Numbered from the stretch's first letter, positions 1-8,791 are shown. The stretch: DNA of 64,000 bases from Vibrio fluminensis (GCF_015278125.1 NZ_JADILO010000003.1:62001-126000); one strand, 5' to 3'. The notes: a model not told the origin generated them from the letters alone. Program-made: numbers and translations.

Positions 1-1126
1 GGTTCAGCTCTGGCTCTAGATCAATTAGAGTTCCACATACTTGGCGGATTGCCGTTGCTACTGCATCGTTTTGGCTTGGGGTATATTCAATTTTAGCTGC
101 GCGGTTTTCACACGCGACCACAGCCTCTTTACTCACTTCAAAAGCGCCAGGCCATGCTTCTGTGGCAGATTCTGCAAATAGCGCAGTGCGCGTTGCGTCA
201 TCAAGACGAAGCAATGAAAGTGAGAAACCTTTCATGTCGATAGCCGTCATCAGTGCTGCAGGGCCAACAAAACACTCTGTGCCTTCACCCAGTTTTGATT
301 CAACTACGGCTTTAGCAACCACGTTCATTTCGATTGGTGATAACCCACCTAGGTTATTGATCAGTACTGCGTGTTTTTGACTTGGACGCGCTTCTAGCAG
401 TTTGCTCGACATAAGTTCAACAAACTCACGACATTCAGCCACATCGATAGTTTCGATACCCGCTTCACCGTGAATACCTAAGCCAAGTTCCGCTTTACCG
501 CGAGCAATACGTTCTTCGCCTGTCGCACCTGGTAGTGAACAGCTTGTCAGTGCAATACCAATACTGGCCGTGTTATCGATGGTGTTTTGCGCTGCTGCTT
601 TAACTTCTTCTAATGACGCGCCTTGCTCTGCAACATAGCCCGCCACTTTATGAACAAAAAGTGTTCCTGCGATACCACGAGGTTTAGGGTTGTTAGGGAT
701 AGAGATGTCGTCATTCACGATAACGAGCTCGACTTTGTATCCCATCTCTTTGGCTTTTTCACACGCTAGGCCAAAGTTTAAACGGTCACCGGTGTAGTTT
801 TTGATGATAACTAGGCAGCCTTTTTCACCAGTGACATGGACAATAGCGTTTAGTACAGCATCAACACTTGGTGCTGCGAATAAGTCACCACAAACTGCAG
901 CAGTTAGCATGCCTTTACCAACAAACCCTGCGTGCGCTGGCTCGTGACCTGAGCCACCACCACAAATAATCGCGACTTTGTCTTTTTTCCAGTCTTTACG
1001 AGTAATCACTTTGATGTCGTTGTTAAAATCCAACTTAACTAAATTACCCAAGCGTTGAGTATAAAGCGTGCCGTCAATAGAGTCCGACACCCAAGATTCT
1101 TTCTTATTAATAATTAGTTCAGCCAC
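1..1126 (-). CDS. Dihydroxyacetone kinase, DhaK part (3' end beyond window)
   Basis: Phosphorylates dihydroxyacetone to dihydroxyacetone phosphate in the cytoplasm, feeding glycolysis. About 375 codons are visible and the reading frame runs off the left edge. The translated DhaK domain carries the hallmark GGGSGHEPAHAGFVG at residues 56-70 and H219 in GIHGEAG, which matches the histidine that forms the hemiaminal with the substrate in known DhaK proteins. The start is GTG at 1126, two bases after the stop of the 59-residue ORF upstream, so translation is probably coupled. Whether a fused ATP-binding DhaL domain follows, as in the single-chain ATP-dependent enzymes, cannot be seen. It is the last visible gene of a cluster with a CoA-transferase, acyl-CoA dehydrogenase and MFS transporter, an unusual setting, so the true substrate might be another ketose or a related triose. 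Confidence 0.9.
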   Translation of the reverse strand, partial: MAELIINKKESWVSDSIDGTLYTQRLGNLVKLDFNNDIKVITRKDWKKDKVAIICGGGSGHEPAHAGFVGKGMLTAAVCGDLFAAPSVDAVLNAIVHVTGEKGCLVIIKNYTGDRLNFGLACEKAKEMGYKVELVIVNDDISIPNNPKPRGIAGTLFVHKVAGYVAEQGASLEEVKAAAQNTIDNTASIGIALTSCSLPGATGEERIARGKAELGLGIHGEAGIETIDVAECREFVELMSSKLLEARPSQKHAVLINNLGGLSPIEMNVVAKAVVESKLGEGTECFVGPAALMTAIDMKGFSLSLLRLDDATRTALFAESATEAWPGAFEVSKEAVVACENRAAKIEYTPSQNDAVATAIRQVCGTLIDLEPELN

Positions 1127-1128
1127 AA

Positions 1129-1308
1129 TTACACCTTTTTAAATTCTGAATAGTGTTGTTCTTTACTTTCGCCAACTTGATGAAGTAGTGATTCGAATTG
1201 ACCATTTGGAAACATCGAGGCTAATTGCTTTTTCGCTTCTATCTCGCTCATGCCCAAGTGATAAATAAAAATGTCCTTCGCCATTTCATAACAACAATTG
1301 TTTTTCAT
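1129..1308 (-). CDS. Small ORF, 59 residues, coupled to the DHA kinase
   Basis: An ATG-initiated ORF of 59 codons with a ribosome site (AGGTG) 7 bases before the start and a TAA stop two bases before the GTG of the kinase gene. The product starts MKNNCCYEMAKDIFIYH and is rich in charged residues, with a C-terminal half that looks helical. It has no membrane segment and no signal peptide, and I recognise no family. Position and spacing suggest either a real small protein acting with the kinase or a translational-coupling leader for it. I infer it is expressed from the ribosome site and tight spacing only. Confidence 0.6.
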   Translation of the reverse strand: MKNNCCYEMAKDIFIYHLGMSEIEAKKQLASMFPNGQFESLLHQVGESKEQHYSEFKKV

Positions 1309-1375
1309 ACGCTAGCACCTCTATGAGCCGCTGAATGACTTCACCTCTGTTAAGAGCACTCTATCTTGTGAAGTT

Positions 1376-1397
1376 ACCCGGCCCTTGCGAGCCGGGT
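1376..1397 (-). other. Intercistronic GC-rich hairpin
   Basis: ACCCGGC at 1376-1382 pairs with GCCGGGT at 1391-1397 in the gap between the CoA-transferase stop and the 59-residue ORF. There is no T-run after it on either strand, so it is more likely an mRNA stability or processing stem than a terminator. Confidence 0.45.
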
Positions 1398-1408
1398 CTT
1401 GCTTGGAA

Positions 1409-2989
1409 TTACAACTCTTCTTGGAAGAAGCGTGCATCCATCTCTTTCAATGTTGGTAGCACGATTGGTGCAAATGGAAGTTGGTCAAGGATATCTTTCT
1501 GTAGATCCACACCCGGTGCGATTTCAGTCAGAACCATGCCGTCACGAGTACGTTCAAATACACAACGCTCTGTTACGTAGATAGTTACGCCGCCTTCTTC
1601 TGCACGGAAGTCGCCACTTGCTGAAATCTCATCCACTTCAGCAACAAATTTAGGGTACATACCTTCTTGGTGGATAGTTAGCTTGCCGTTTGCAATCTCA
1701 GTTTTCAGACCGCCGCCTGAGAATGGGAAACAGAACACAGCTTTTTTCGCACTTGCTGTTAGGTTCACGAAGCCACCCACACCAATGATCTTGTCACCTG
1801 CACGGCTTACGTTAACGTTACCCGCGCCATCCACTTGCATCGCGCCTACGAATGTGATGTCCAACATACCGCTGTCGTATAGGTCAAACTGGCTAGCCGT
1901 TTCTTGACACATTTCTGGGTTTAGAACCGCACCAAACGATAGACCGCCAACTGGTGTGCCACCGATCAGACCCGCTTCAATGGTTAGGTACATGTTGGTC
2001 GACATACCGATTTCTTTAGCTGCACTTGGCACCAACTCAGGAACACCGATACCCAAGTTAACTACTGCGCCATCAGCCAGTTCCATCGCCGCACGACGTG
2101 CAATAACTTTATGTAGAAGTTCACGAGGTTTCTTACCGCTACCCGATGTTAGGTGAGCAATATTTTCATGCTTTTTAGGAATGTCAGCCGCAGGCATGAC
2201 GAACTCACCCGTGTATGCTGGTTCGTACTTCTCGATCATGGTTTGCATTTGCTCGCCATCAACAACAACCGCATCGATAATTGCTGCTGGAAGTTTAACT
2301 GTACGAGGGTGCGATGCCGTTGCAGAAACGCGCTCTACTTGAACGATAACCTTACCGCCATTCGCTTTTGCTGCCATTGCTGTGCTGTATGGGTCTAGGT
2401 AGAACGCTTCGTGTTCAAATGATACGTTACCGTTCACATCCACTGTAGTACCACGGATGATTGCCACATCGACTTTTGGTGCTTTGTAGAACAAGAACTC
2501 TTCGCCGCCGATTTCCATCAGTTCTGCTAGTGTATCGGTTGAACGCTCGTTCAATGCACCACGGCTGTTACGAGGGTCAACGAATGTTTTTAGACCTACT
2601 TTAGTCAGGACACCTGGTTGCTTTGCAGCAGCCGCGCGGAATGAGTGGCTGATAGGACCATATGGTAGGTTGTAAGCTTCAATTTTGTTTTCAGCAGCAA
2701 GCTTTTTCAGACCCAACATTTTGATGAAGTGAGAAGCAACAACGCGACGAACCATGCCTTCGTGAGAGATAGCGTCAATTAGACGACCTTCTTGAGATTC
2801 ACCTAAGCCAGCACCAAAGTAGTAGCTCAGATCACGTGGCTGACCTTGTTCAAGGAATTTTTGGCCAAGAGCGATAGCAACTGTCTCTGGGAAACAAAGA
2901 GAACCAAAACCGTTAATTGCAACGCAATCTCCAGATTTAATTAGGTCGATTGCTTCTTTTACATCCATAATTTTGTTATTTAGTGACAT
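1409..2989 (-). CDS. Acetate/propionate-type CoA-transferase (YdiF-like, fused subunits)
   Basis: Moves CoA between an acyl-CoA donor and a free carboxylate through a glutamyl-CoA thioester. At 526 residues it has the fused alpha+beta architecture of the YdiF/propionate CoA-transferase family. The N-terminal half is residues 1 to about 270 and the C-terminal half begins near residue 290 (LLHKVIARRA). The catalytic glutamate is probably E338 in TIEAGLIGG, which lies close to the position of the active-site Glu in E. coli YdiF. The ATG at 2989 has AGGAA upstream. It lies 110 bp downstream of the acyl-CoA dehydrogenase gene on the same strand, so it probably activates the acid brought in by the upstream transporter. 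The substrate cannot be read from the sequence. Confidence 0.9.
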   Translation of the reverse strand: MSLNNKIMDVKEAIDLIKSGDCVAINGFGSLCFPETVAIALGQKFLEQGQPRDLSYYFGAGLGESQEGRLIDAISHEGMVRRVVASHFIKMLGLKKLAAENKIEAYNLPYGPISHSFRAAAAKQPGVLTKVGLKTFVDPRNSRGALNERSTDTLAELMEIGGEEFLFYKAPKVDVAIIRGTTVDVNGNVSFEHEAFYLDPYSTAMAAKANGGKVIVQVERVSATASHPRTVKLPAAIIDAVVVDGEQMQTMIEKYEPAYTGEFVMPAADIPKKHENIAHLTSGSGKKPRELLHKVIARRAAMELADGAVVNLGIGVPELVPSAAKEIGMSTNMYLTIEAGLIGGTPVGGLSFGAVLNPEMCQETASQFDLYDSGMLDITFVGAMQVDGAGNVNVSRAGDKIIGVGGFVNLTASAKKAVFCFPFSGGGLKTEIANGKLTIHQEGMYPKFVAEVDEISASGDFRAEEGGVTIYVTERCVFERTRDGMVLTEIAPGVDLQKDILDQLPFAPIVLPTLKEMDARFFQEEL

Positions 2990-3099
2990 GTTAAATATTC
3001 CTATTATTTAAATTTGGGTATCAATTCAGGCTAAAACTGGCTAGCTTCAGAGTTTGGTCGCTATTGAAACTAGCCATCTAATATCTGTCTAAAATGCTC

Positions 3100-4248
3100 T
3101 TAACGGCGTGGTAGGTATTGGCGTGCGATGCCACGTCCTACCACGATTTTTTGAATTTCAGTCGTGCCATCAACAATCTGTAGCATCTTCGCTACGGCCA
3201 TTGCTTTACCGATTGGCGCATCTTTCATAAAGCCTTCTGCACCAAACAATTGAGCACACTTCACTGTGACTTCCATCGCTACGTCAGTCGCGAACAACTT
3301 GTTCATTGCCGCGATATTGGCAACTGGCTCACCGCTATCCATCACCGCTGCTGTTTTGTAAAGCAGGCAACGCGCAGCTTCGATTTTGGTGTTCATCTCA
3401 GCCAACTGCCATTGGATACCTTGGTTAGTCAGAATTGGCTTACCGAACGATTCACGCTGACCTAGGTATTCCGCTACCGAGTCAACAGCTTGTTGAGCAA
3501 CACCGATGGCAATTGCTGGTGTAAATACACGAGCAACATCAATCGCTTTCAACGCTTCTTTAAAACCATTGGCAGAAAGAAGGTTGCGCTTTGGTACCAC
3601 ACAGTTATCAAACTCTAAGCTACCCACTACGATGCCGTTACCAATCATGCGCTCACGGTTTGCGATGTAACGGAGACCAGCAACGCCATTTGGTACAAAC
3701 AACATGATCATGTTTTGGCTGTCTTTACCGTCTTTCACCATCACGTTGAAGTAATCAGCATCTTGCGCATTGGTGATCCAATCTTTCTGACCGCGGATGA
3801 TGTATTCGTCACCAACCAATTCTGCGTATGCGTTCGTTGCCGATGGATCGCAACCTGATGCACTTTCAGTCAGAACAAAAGCGGTGGTTTTAGTACCGTT
3901 TGCTAGGTCTGGTACAACTTTTAGCAACTCAGGATCGATATCTTCATAGAAGGTTGCGATTTCCATGTTGATGTTGTTTTGCAGTTGCAACAGGAATGAC
4001 ATGATGCCGCTGCCATGTGCTAAGCCTTCATAAACCAAAGACATTTGCAGGTAGTTGTAGCTGTGGCCGCCCATTTCTTTCGGAATGCCTAAGCCGTAGA
4101 AGCCTTGCTCAGCCATTTCTTTCATTTTGGCTTTTAACAGCTCACGATCGTTTTCTAGTTGAGAAGCGAATGGAGCCAAGCATTCCAAGCTGTACGCTTT
4201 TGCTTTTTCAAAGATTGCTTGATGTTCTTTATCGAGTAGGAAGTTCAT
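3100..4248 (-). CDS. Acyl-CoA dehydrogenase
   Basis: FAD-dependent alpha,beta-dehydrogenation of an acyl-CoA in the cytoplasm, passing electrons to ETF. The 382 residues match the family length: a helical N-terminal domain (1-115), a beta domain with the substrate/FAD loop TESASGCDPSA (127-137) and WITNAQDAD, and a C-terminal helical domain with RESFGKPI (265-272) and GAEGF. At the usual catalytic base (Tyr-Glu-Gly-Thr in medium-chain enzymes) this protein has V-D-G-T, placing D360 where Glu is expected. The alternative Glu used by isovaleryl-type enzymes is not seen near AIDVAR (235-240). The start has AAAGGTG in front. It lies between an MFS gene (38 bp gap) and the CoA-transferase, probably in one operon. 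Confidence 0.9.
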   Translation of the reverse strand: MNFLLDKEHQAIFEKAKAYSLECLAPFASQLENDRELLKAKMKEMAEQGFYGLGIPKEMGGHSYNYLQMSLVYEGLAHGSGIMSFLLQLQNNINMEIATFYEDIDPELLKVVPDLANGTKTTAFVLTESASGCDPSATNAYAELVGDEYIIRGQKDWITNAQDADYFNVMVKDGKDSQNMIMLFVPNGVAGLRYIANRERMIGNGIVVGSLEFDNCVVPKRNLLSANGFKEALKAIDVARVFTPAIAIGVAQQAVDSVAEYLGQRESFGKPILTNQGIQWQLAEMNTKIEAARCLLYKTAAVMDSGEPVANIAAMNKLFATDVAMEVTVKCAQLFGAEGFMKDAPIGKAMAVAKMLQIVDGTTEIQKIVVGRGIARQYLPRR

Positions 4249-4286
4249 TTCACACCTTTAATTCGTAATTATTCGTTATCAGATTA

Positions 4287-5537
4287 TTAAGCTGGTTTCT
4301 TTTCTAATGGCGTTTCTAAGTTTTGTTCTTTCTTCTGTTCAGCTTTCCAGCCCGTTTCAGTTAAAAACATGGTTAGAACCGCGAATAGCGCTGGAGTAAT
4401 ACAGGTTAAAGAGAGCGCTGTTTCCAAACCGTATTGAGTACCTAGCCAACCGGTCGCGGCACCACCAGCGGCACCACCAAGGCCCACGAGTGAGAAGATA
4501 AAACCTGTACCCATTGATACTGCACGTGGTGACATATCCGTTTTGTAAAGCGTGGTGAACGCAAGCGGAACAAAGTTGTAGGCAGCATAGCCAGCAATAA
4601 AGGTTGCAATAGCTAACAGAGGCACACTCGCGGTAAGCATCAAGCTGTAATAGGCGATTGGCAGAACCACACCAGAAGCAACGATTAGCGGTTTGTCATA
4701 GCCCCATTTCTGCGCCAAGATTGGCGAGACTAAACAAGCGATTGCAGAGCCGATTGGCAAGAAACCGAGAACCATACCTGCTTGAGCAATGGATAGATTC
4801 AAACTCTCTACCGCGTAAGTTGGCCAGAAGGTATATACCGCAATCCAAGTCAGTGACGTCATTGGCCATGCAATGGCTAAGATCCAAGTATTCTTGTAGG
4901 TTAACGCCTCTTTAAGCGGTTGTAGAACTGGTACTTTTTCGTAGTTAGATTGCGTCTCACCTTTATCTTTTGCGACAAATAACCATGCAAAAGCAAGAAT
5001 TAACGAGAACACACCCATTACGTTCATCACTTCACGCCAACCTGTCATCATGGCAAGGAACATAGGAAATGCAGCAGTACCTAACATTTGACCCGCAGGG
5101 CCGGTGAACATTTCGATACCGTTAATAGAGCCCAGTCTTTCCTTAGGAAACCATTGAATCTTAAAGACAACCAGTACCGAAACGATGCCCGCAGCGACGC
5201 CCATAACAAATAGACGACCGATAAACAGCATGGTGACGTTAGTGGCGAAGCCTTGTAGCAGCATGCCGATACCTAAGATTAAGAAAATGCAAAATAAAAC
5301 AGTCTTAGGTTTTCCTTTACTAATGAAACAAATGATTGGAATCGTCAGTAGACCTTTACCAATCCAGGCGATAGCGCTGAGCCAGCCTGCCGTTTCTAAG
5401 TCAAATGCAATATCTGCACGCATATCTGGCAAAATTACACCAAAAGCGAAGTTTGATAAGTTAGCAACCATGAAAGCAAGCCAAGCTATCCATACTATCG
5501 CCCATCCCCTTGCGGGAACTTTTTCATTTTGATTCAT
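4287..5537 (-). CDS. MFS transporter, probable organic-acid uptake
   Basis: A 416-residue, roughly 12-helix major facilitator protein of the inner membrane. The first helix starts at about residue 12, and a charged central loop around residues 195-215 (AKDKGETQSNYEK) separates the two halves. It is the first gene of the minus-strand cluster and has AAAGG before its ATG. Its position before a CoA-transferase and an acyl-CoA dehydrogenase suggests it imports the carboxylate those enzymes process. That is inference from context, because MFS sequence alone does not name the substrate. Confidence 0.85.
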   Translation of the reverse strand: MNQNEKVPARGWAIVWIAWLAFMVANLSNFAFGVILPDMRADIAFDLETAGWLSAIAWIGKGLLTIPIICFISKGKPKTVLFCIFLILGIGMLLQGFATNVTMLFIGRLFVMGVAAGIVSVLVVFKIQWFPKERLGSINGIEMFTGPAGQMLGTAAFPMFLAMMTGWREVMNVMGVFSLILAFAWLFVAKDKGETQSNYEKVPVLQPLKEALTYKNTWILAIAWPMTSLTWIAVYTFWPTYAVESLNLSIAQAGMVLGFLPIGSAIACLVSPILAQKWGYDKPLIVASGVVLPIAYYSLMLTASVPLLAIATFIAGYAAYNFVPLAFTTLYKTDMSPRAVSMGTGFIFSLVGLGGAAGGAATGWLGTQYGLETALSLTCITPALFAVLTMFLTETGWKAEQKKEQNLETPLEKKPA

Positions 5538-5859
5538 CGTTAATTACCTTTGGTTTTGAATGTGGACTTGATGAATGAATCATTATGGAAAACCAAAATT
5601 TTCAATAGGAATATGACAAAATGAAATTTTGAATCTTGATTGAATGCTCAAAAAGCCACTTTGAACATTTATTTGCCATATTCAATTGTGATCTATCTCG
5701 TATTAGTCACGTTATTTGAGGTCAAAAATGTCATTTTGAATATTTCACCATTTCAAAACGTTTCATTTATGAAACATCGAAAAATATTTCATTTTGACAC
5801 TGTCATCCTGATAAATTGCACTCGTCGATTAAATTCAAATTGAAATATAGGAAATATCT
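5538..5859. promoter_or_regulatory. Divergent control region with palindromes
   Basis: This 322-bp AT-rich gap between the divergent MFS and nitroreductase genes must hold both promoters. Perfect dyads are CAAAAT-GAA-ATTTTG at 5617-5631 and GTTTCAT-TT-ATGAAAC at 5760-5775. Related TCATTTTGA-like words recur at about 5730-5740 and 5789-5797. TTGACA at 5794-5799 could be a -35 for the nitroreductase, but no convincing -10 follows. No regulator gene is adjacent. Confidence 0.5.
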
Positions 5860-6543
5860 ATGAAAGCTTTTAGTGATGTGGTGAATTACCGCCGCGCAGT
5901 ACGTAAATACGATAAAGACTATGCATATGATGCCGATGTAGTGACACAAGCTCTTGAGTTAGCCACTATGGCACCAAATAGCTCTAACATGCAGCTATGG
6001 GAATTCCACCGCGTAAGAAGCCCTGAGATGCTTGAGAAAATGAAAGCGTGTTGCCTTGGTCAAAATGCAGCTAAAACAGCCAACGAACTGATTGTTTTTG
6101 TTACGGCACCACAGAAATGGCGTCAACGCGCAGAGATGAATGCCAAAGTGATTCGCAATGCTTTTGCTAGTAAACCAAACACGCCAGAGCATGTATTTGC
6201 TTACTATGAGAAAGATATGCCATTCCTATATGGCGGCGAGGGTCTGATTGAATACAAAGGCTTAGATGGTGAGGCGGGACAAGAACTGCGTCGTAATGAC
6301 GTACGTGTCATTCTTAATAAAAGTGCTGCTTTAGCCGCAATGACTTTCATGTATGCGCTGGCTGAAAAAGAGTACGATACCTGCCCAATGGAAGGGTTTG
6401 AGGAAAACGCAATCAAATCACTACTTAACCTGCCTAAAGAGGCTGAAGTTTGTATGGTTGTGAGTTGTGGTAAACGCCTGCCTGAGGGTGTTTATGGCCC
6501 TCGCCTGCGTGTAGATTTAAGTGACGTAGTTAAAGAACACTAA
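5860..6543 (+). CDS. Nitroreductase-family flavoprotein
   Basis: Nitroreductases bind FMN as dimers and use NAD(P)H to reduce nitro groups, quinones or other acceptors. The 227 residues begin with the typical YRRAVRKYDKD segment (10-20), followed by LELATMAPNSSNMQLWEFHRV (31-51), the FMN-phosphate and flavin-contact region. The C-terminal third has CPMEGFEENAIKSLL (residues about 173-187), also typical. AGGAA precedes the ATG. It is divergent from the CoA-transferase/acyl-CoA dehydrogenase cluster and shares its control region, so it may act in the same pathway. The physiological acceptor is unknown. Confidence 0.88.
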   Translation: MKAFSDVVNYRRAVRKYDKDYAYDADVVTQALELATMAPNSSNMQLWEFHRVRSPEMLEKMKACCLGQNAAKTANELIVFVTAPQKWRQRAEMNAKVIRNAFASKPNTPEHVFAYYEKDMPFLYGGEGLIEYKGLDGEAGQELRRNDVRVILNKSAALAAMTFMYALAEKEYDTCPMEGFEENAIKSLLNLPKEAEVCMVVSCGKRLPEGVYGPRLRVDLSDVVKEH

Positions 6544-6594
6544 TAATTAGTGTCATCAATCATCTACTGATTTTCCAATTTATAACAACGTCAG

Positions 6595-6631
6595 TTATCT
6601 AGGCTAAACAAACTTTACTTAGCCTAGATAA
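6595..6631. terminator. Long perfect hairpin after the nitroreductase
   Basis: TTATCTAGGCTAA at 6595-6607 pairs perfectly over 13 bp with TTAGCCTAGATAA at 6619-6631, with an 11-base loop, about 50 bp after the stop codon. There is no T-run on the + strand, so termination is likely but not assured. Confidence 0.5.
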
Positions 6632-6777
6632 TGAAATAACAAGAATTAATTTTATTTTCGCATAATAATATTTCCATCTACGCCACTTCTGACGAAAACG
6701 CTATAAATAAATTATTCATAACTATAAATAGCAGTTATTAATAATTAAATTCAATCATTTCCATAGCTGTTTTCGTC

Positions 6778-6842
6778 TATACCCAAACAACTTGGAGATG
6801 CAGGTAGGCGACACCGCTGCGACTTCAAGTAGGACGGGTATA
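6778..6842. repeat. Vibrio-type intergenic palindromic repeat
   Basis: A 65-bp element bounded by TATACCC (6778-6784) and GGGTATA (6836-6842), with inner arms ACTTG/CAAGT, so it is an imperfect palindrome. It resembles the short TATACCCAAA... repeats I know from Vibrio intergenic regions. It sits 22 bp before the EamA gene. The rest of the 6544-6864 gap (about 320 bp) is AT-rich and shows nothing else besides the hairpin at 6595. Confidence 0.6.
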
Positions 6843-6864
6843 TTTATTTAGAGCACATCAATCT

Positions 6865-7794
6865 ATGTACCATAATAATCATTCTGTATTTGGGGCTGGA
6901 TGGATGCTAGTCGCGGGAGTTTCTTTCGCGCTAGTCAATACATTAGCTCAATGGCTGAGTATCCATTACGGGCTTAGCTCAACCACCATCACTTTTATCC
7001 AATATGCGATTGCGCTTGTTGTGATCCTACCCTACCTAAAAAGCTTAGGTATTCGTCGTTCCTTAACGACCAAAAAGTTAGGTTGGCATATCTTTCGCGT
7101 CTTTCTATCGGTAATTGGTATTCAGCTATGGATGTGGGCGTTAGCCTATCCTGTACCAATTTGGCAAGGTATCGCCCTGCTGATGATTTCACCTTTGTTT
7201 ACTACCTTAGGTTGTGGGCTGATCCTCAAAGAGACGGTTGGTTCAGCGAGGTGGGTAGCAACACTGACTGGGTTTATTGGTGCGATGATCATCCTTGAAC
7301 CATGGAGTGATGCTTTTAGCTGGGCTGCGCTACTTCCAGTCTGTGCGGCTTTCTTTTGGGCTTGTTATTCACTCATTGTTAAAAAACTCTCTTGCGACGA
7401 ACCACCTTCTACAATGGTGATCTACCTACTGATGCTCATCACCCCATTTAATATTGTGGTCGCAATACCAGAATGGCAGATGCCACAAGGCATCGAGGTT
7501 TGGTGTTTACTGTTTTTGGCTGGCGTCGCCACTGCTTTGGCACAGTGGTCAATTGTAAAAGCCTATTCCATTGCCGAAGCGTCGTTTATCCAACCTTTTG
7601 ACCATGCCAAACTGCCGCTCAATGTTCTAGCTGGATGGATGATGTTTGGCTGGGTTCCCCCAGGCAGGCTGTGGATCGGAGCGACAATTATCATTGCTTC
7701 TGTTGTGTTCATCACCCATTGGGAAGCGAAGAAAACCCTACAAATTCAGAACCATCGTTTGAATAAGCTCGACCTCCCAGACTCCGCTCTCTAG
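6865..7794 (+). CDS. EamA/DMT-family permease
   Basis: An inner-membrane protein of 309 residues with about ten hydrophobic helices in two EamA repeats (roughly residues 10-140 and 150-285), the drug/metabolite transporter layout. Conserved-looking features are the first-helix NTLAQWLSIHYG and second-repeat AIAEASFIQPFDHAKLPLN (residues about 230-250). Many relatives export amino acids, nucleosides or other metabolites, but nothing here fixes the substrate. The repeat element just upstream separates it from the nitroreductase, and it converges with apbE with a 15-bp gap. Confidence 0.85.
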   Translation: MYHNNHSVFGAGWMLVAGVSFALVNTLAQWLSIHYGLSSTTITFIQYAIALVVILPYLKSLGIRRSLTTKKLGWHIFRVFLSVIGIQLWMWALAYPVPIWQGIALLMISPLFTTLGCGLILKETVGSARWVATLTGFIGAMIILEPWSDAFSWAALLPVCAAFFWACYSLIVKKLSCDEPPSTMVIYLLMLITPFNIVVAIPEWQMPQGIEVWCLLFLAGVATALAQWSIVKAYSIAEASFIQPFDHAKLPLNVLAGWMMFGWVPPGRLWIGATIIIASVVFITHWEAKKTLQIQNHRLNKLDLPDSAL

Positions 7795-7809
7795 CTAAAC
7801 CTAACAATA

Positions 7810-8754
7810 TCAGGCGGGAACAATCATCCCGCCTTGATCCACTAAACCGTTCGTCACTGACACTTCTCCCAGCTTTGATACTGCGACTGCTTCAATTCCT
7901 GCTTGCACATTAATGTAATCCATTGCCTCAGCCACACTCGGTAAAAAGCCTGCTGTACTCCATATTTCGCCATCGACTGATTGCTCGGAAATGATGGTCA
8001 AACTGGCAATTTCAGTGGTAATTGGCATGCCTGTCCTTGCATCCAACAGATGATGATAGCGCTGACCATCAACATCAAAATAGCGCTCGTTAATACCCGA
8101 AGTGACCATAGACATACCTTTCAAAGGCACCACACGTAACACATCGCCACGTGCGGCGAGTGGATTCTGAATGCCGACATTCCAAGCGTGGTTGCTGTTT
8201 TTCGGTGAATAGCCAATAGTCAGCACATTGCCACCAAGACTAATAAAACCATGCTCGACACCCGCATCAACTAACATACGTTTTACTTGATCAGCGAAGT
8301 AACCTTTGGCGATTGCTCCAAGGTCAATCTCCATCCCGACTTGGCTTAAATAGACGGACTTATTCGCTTCATCCAGCAAGATATTCGTTGGGTCGACCAA
8401 ACCAAGCTTGGCTTTAATGTCATTTTGACTCGGCACTTTGGCGTCGTTAAAACCGATTCGCCATGCTTTGACTAATGGACCGATCGCAATATTGAAAGGG
8501 TTATTGAGATCTTGGCTGTGCGCTTTTGCCAATTTAATCAATTGGAACAGATCATCTTTGACCCTAACTGAAGCGATACCCGCATTATGATTCACCGCCA
8601 TCAATTCAGAGTTCGGCTGATTCACGGTAAAACGCTGGGCATAATTCTGAAGTTGTTGGTAAGCCTGTCGAATCAGTTGCTCACCATTTGGGTGATAAAC
8701 CAATAATTCAATAATGGTCCCCATCATCTGAAAACTGGCGCGGTAATTGGTCAT
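7810..8754 (-). CDS. apbE: FAD:protein FMN transferase (ApbE, cytoplasmic form)
   Basis: ApbE splits FAD and attaches FMN covalently to a Ser/Thr of target flavoproteins. The 314 residues show family motifs: DLGAIAKGYFAD, SLGGNVLTIG, MVTSGINERYF and YHHLLDARTG. There is no signal peptide or lipobox, so this copy acts in the cytoplasm, unlike the periplasmic lipoprotein ApbE serving Rnf/Nqr. AGGAG lies 4 bases before the ATG. The gene follows the large flavoprotein gene by 86 bp on the same strand, and that protein contains an FMN-attachment motif. ApbE is therefore probably its dedicated maturation enzyme. Confidence 0.93.
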   Translation of the reverse strand: MTNYRASFQMMGTIIELLVYHPNGEQLIRQAYQQLQNYAQRFTVNQPNSELMAVNHNAGIASVRVKDDLFQLIKLAKAHSQDLNNPFNIAIGPLVKAWRIGFNDAKVPSQNDIKAKLGLVDPTNILLDEANKSVYLSQVGMEIDLGAIAKGYFADQVKRMLVDAGVEHGFISLGGNVLTIGYSPKNSNHAWNVGIQNPLAARGDVLRVVPLKGMSMVTSGINERYFDVDGQRYHHLLDARTGMPITTEIASLTIISEQSVDGEIWSTAGFLPSVAEAMDYINVQAGIEAVAVSKLGEVSVTNGLVDQGGMIVPA

Positions 8755-8791
8755 ACGGCTCCTACTTTCTACTAAATCACTGACTAAAATG

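Noticed and set aside
7812..7834. AGGCGGGA/TCCCGCCT hairpin between EamA and apbE as a terminator
   Set aside because: It lies over the last codons of apbE and has no T-run on either strand.
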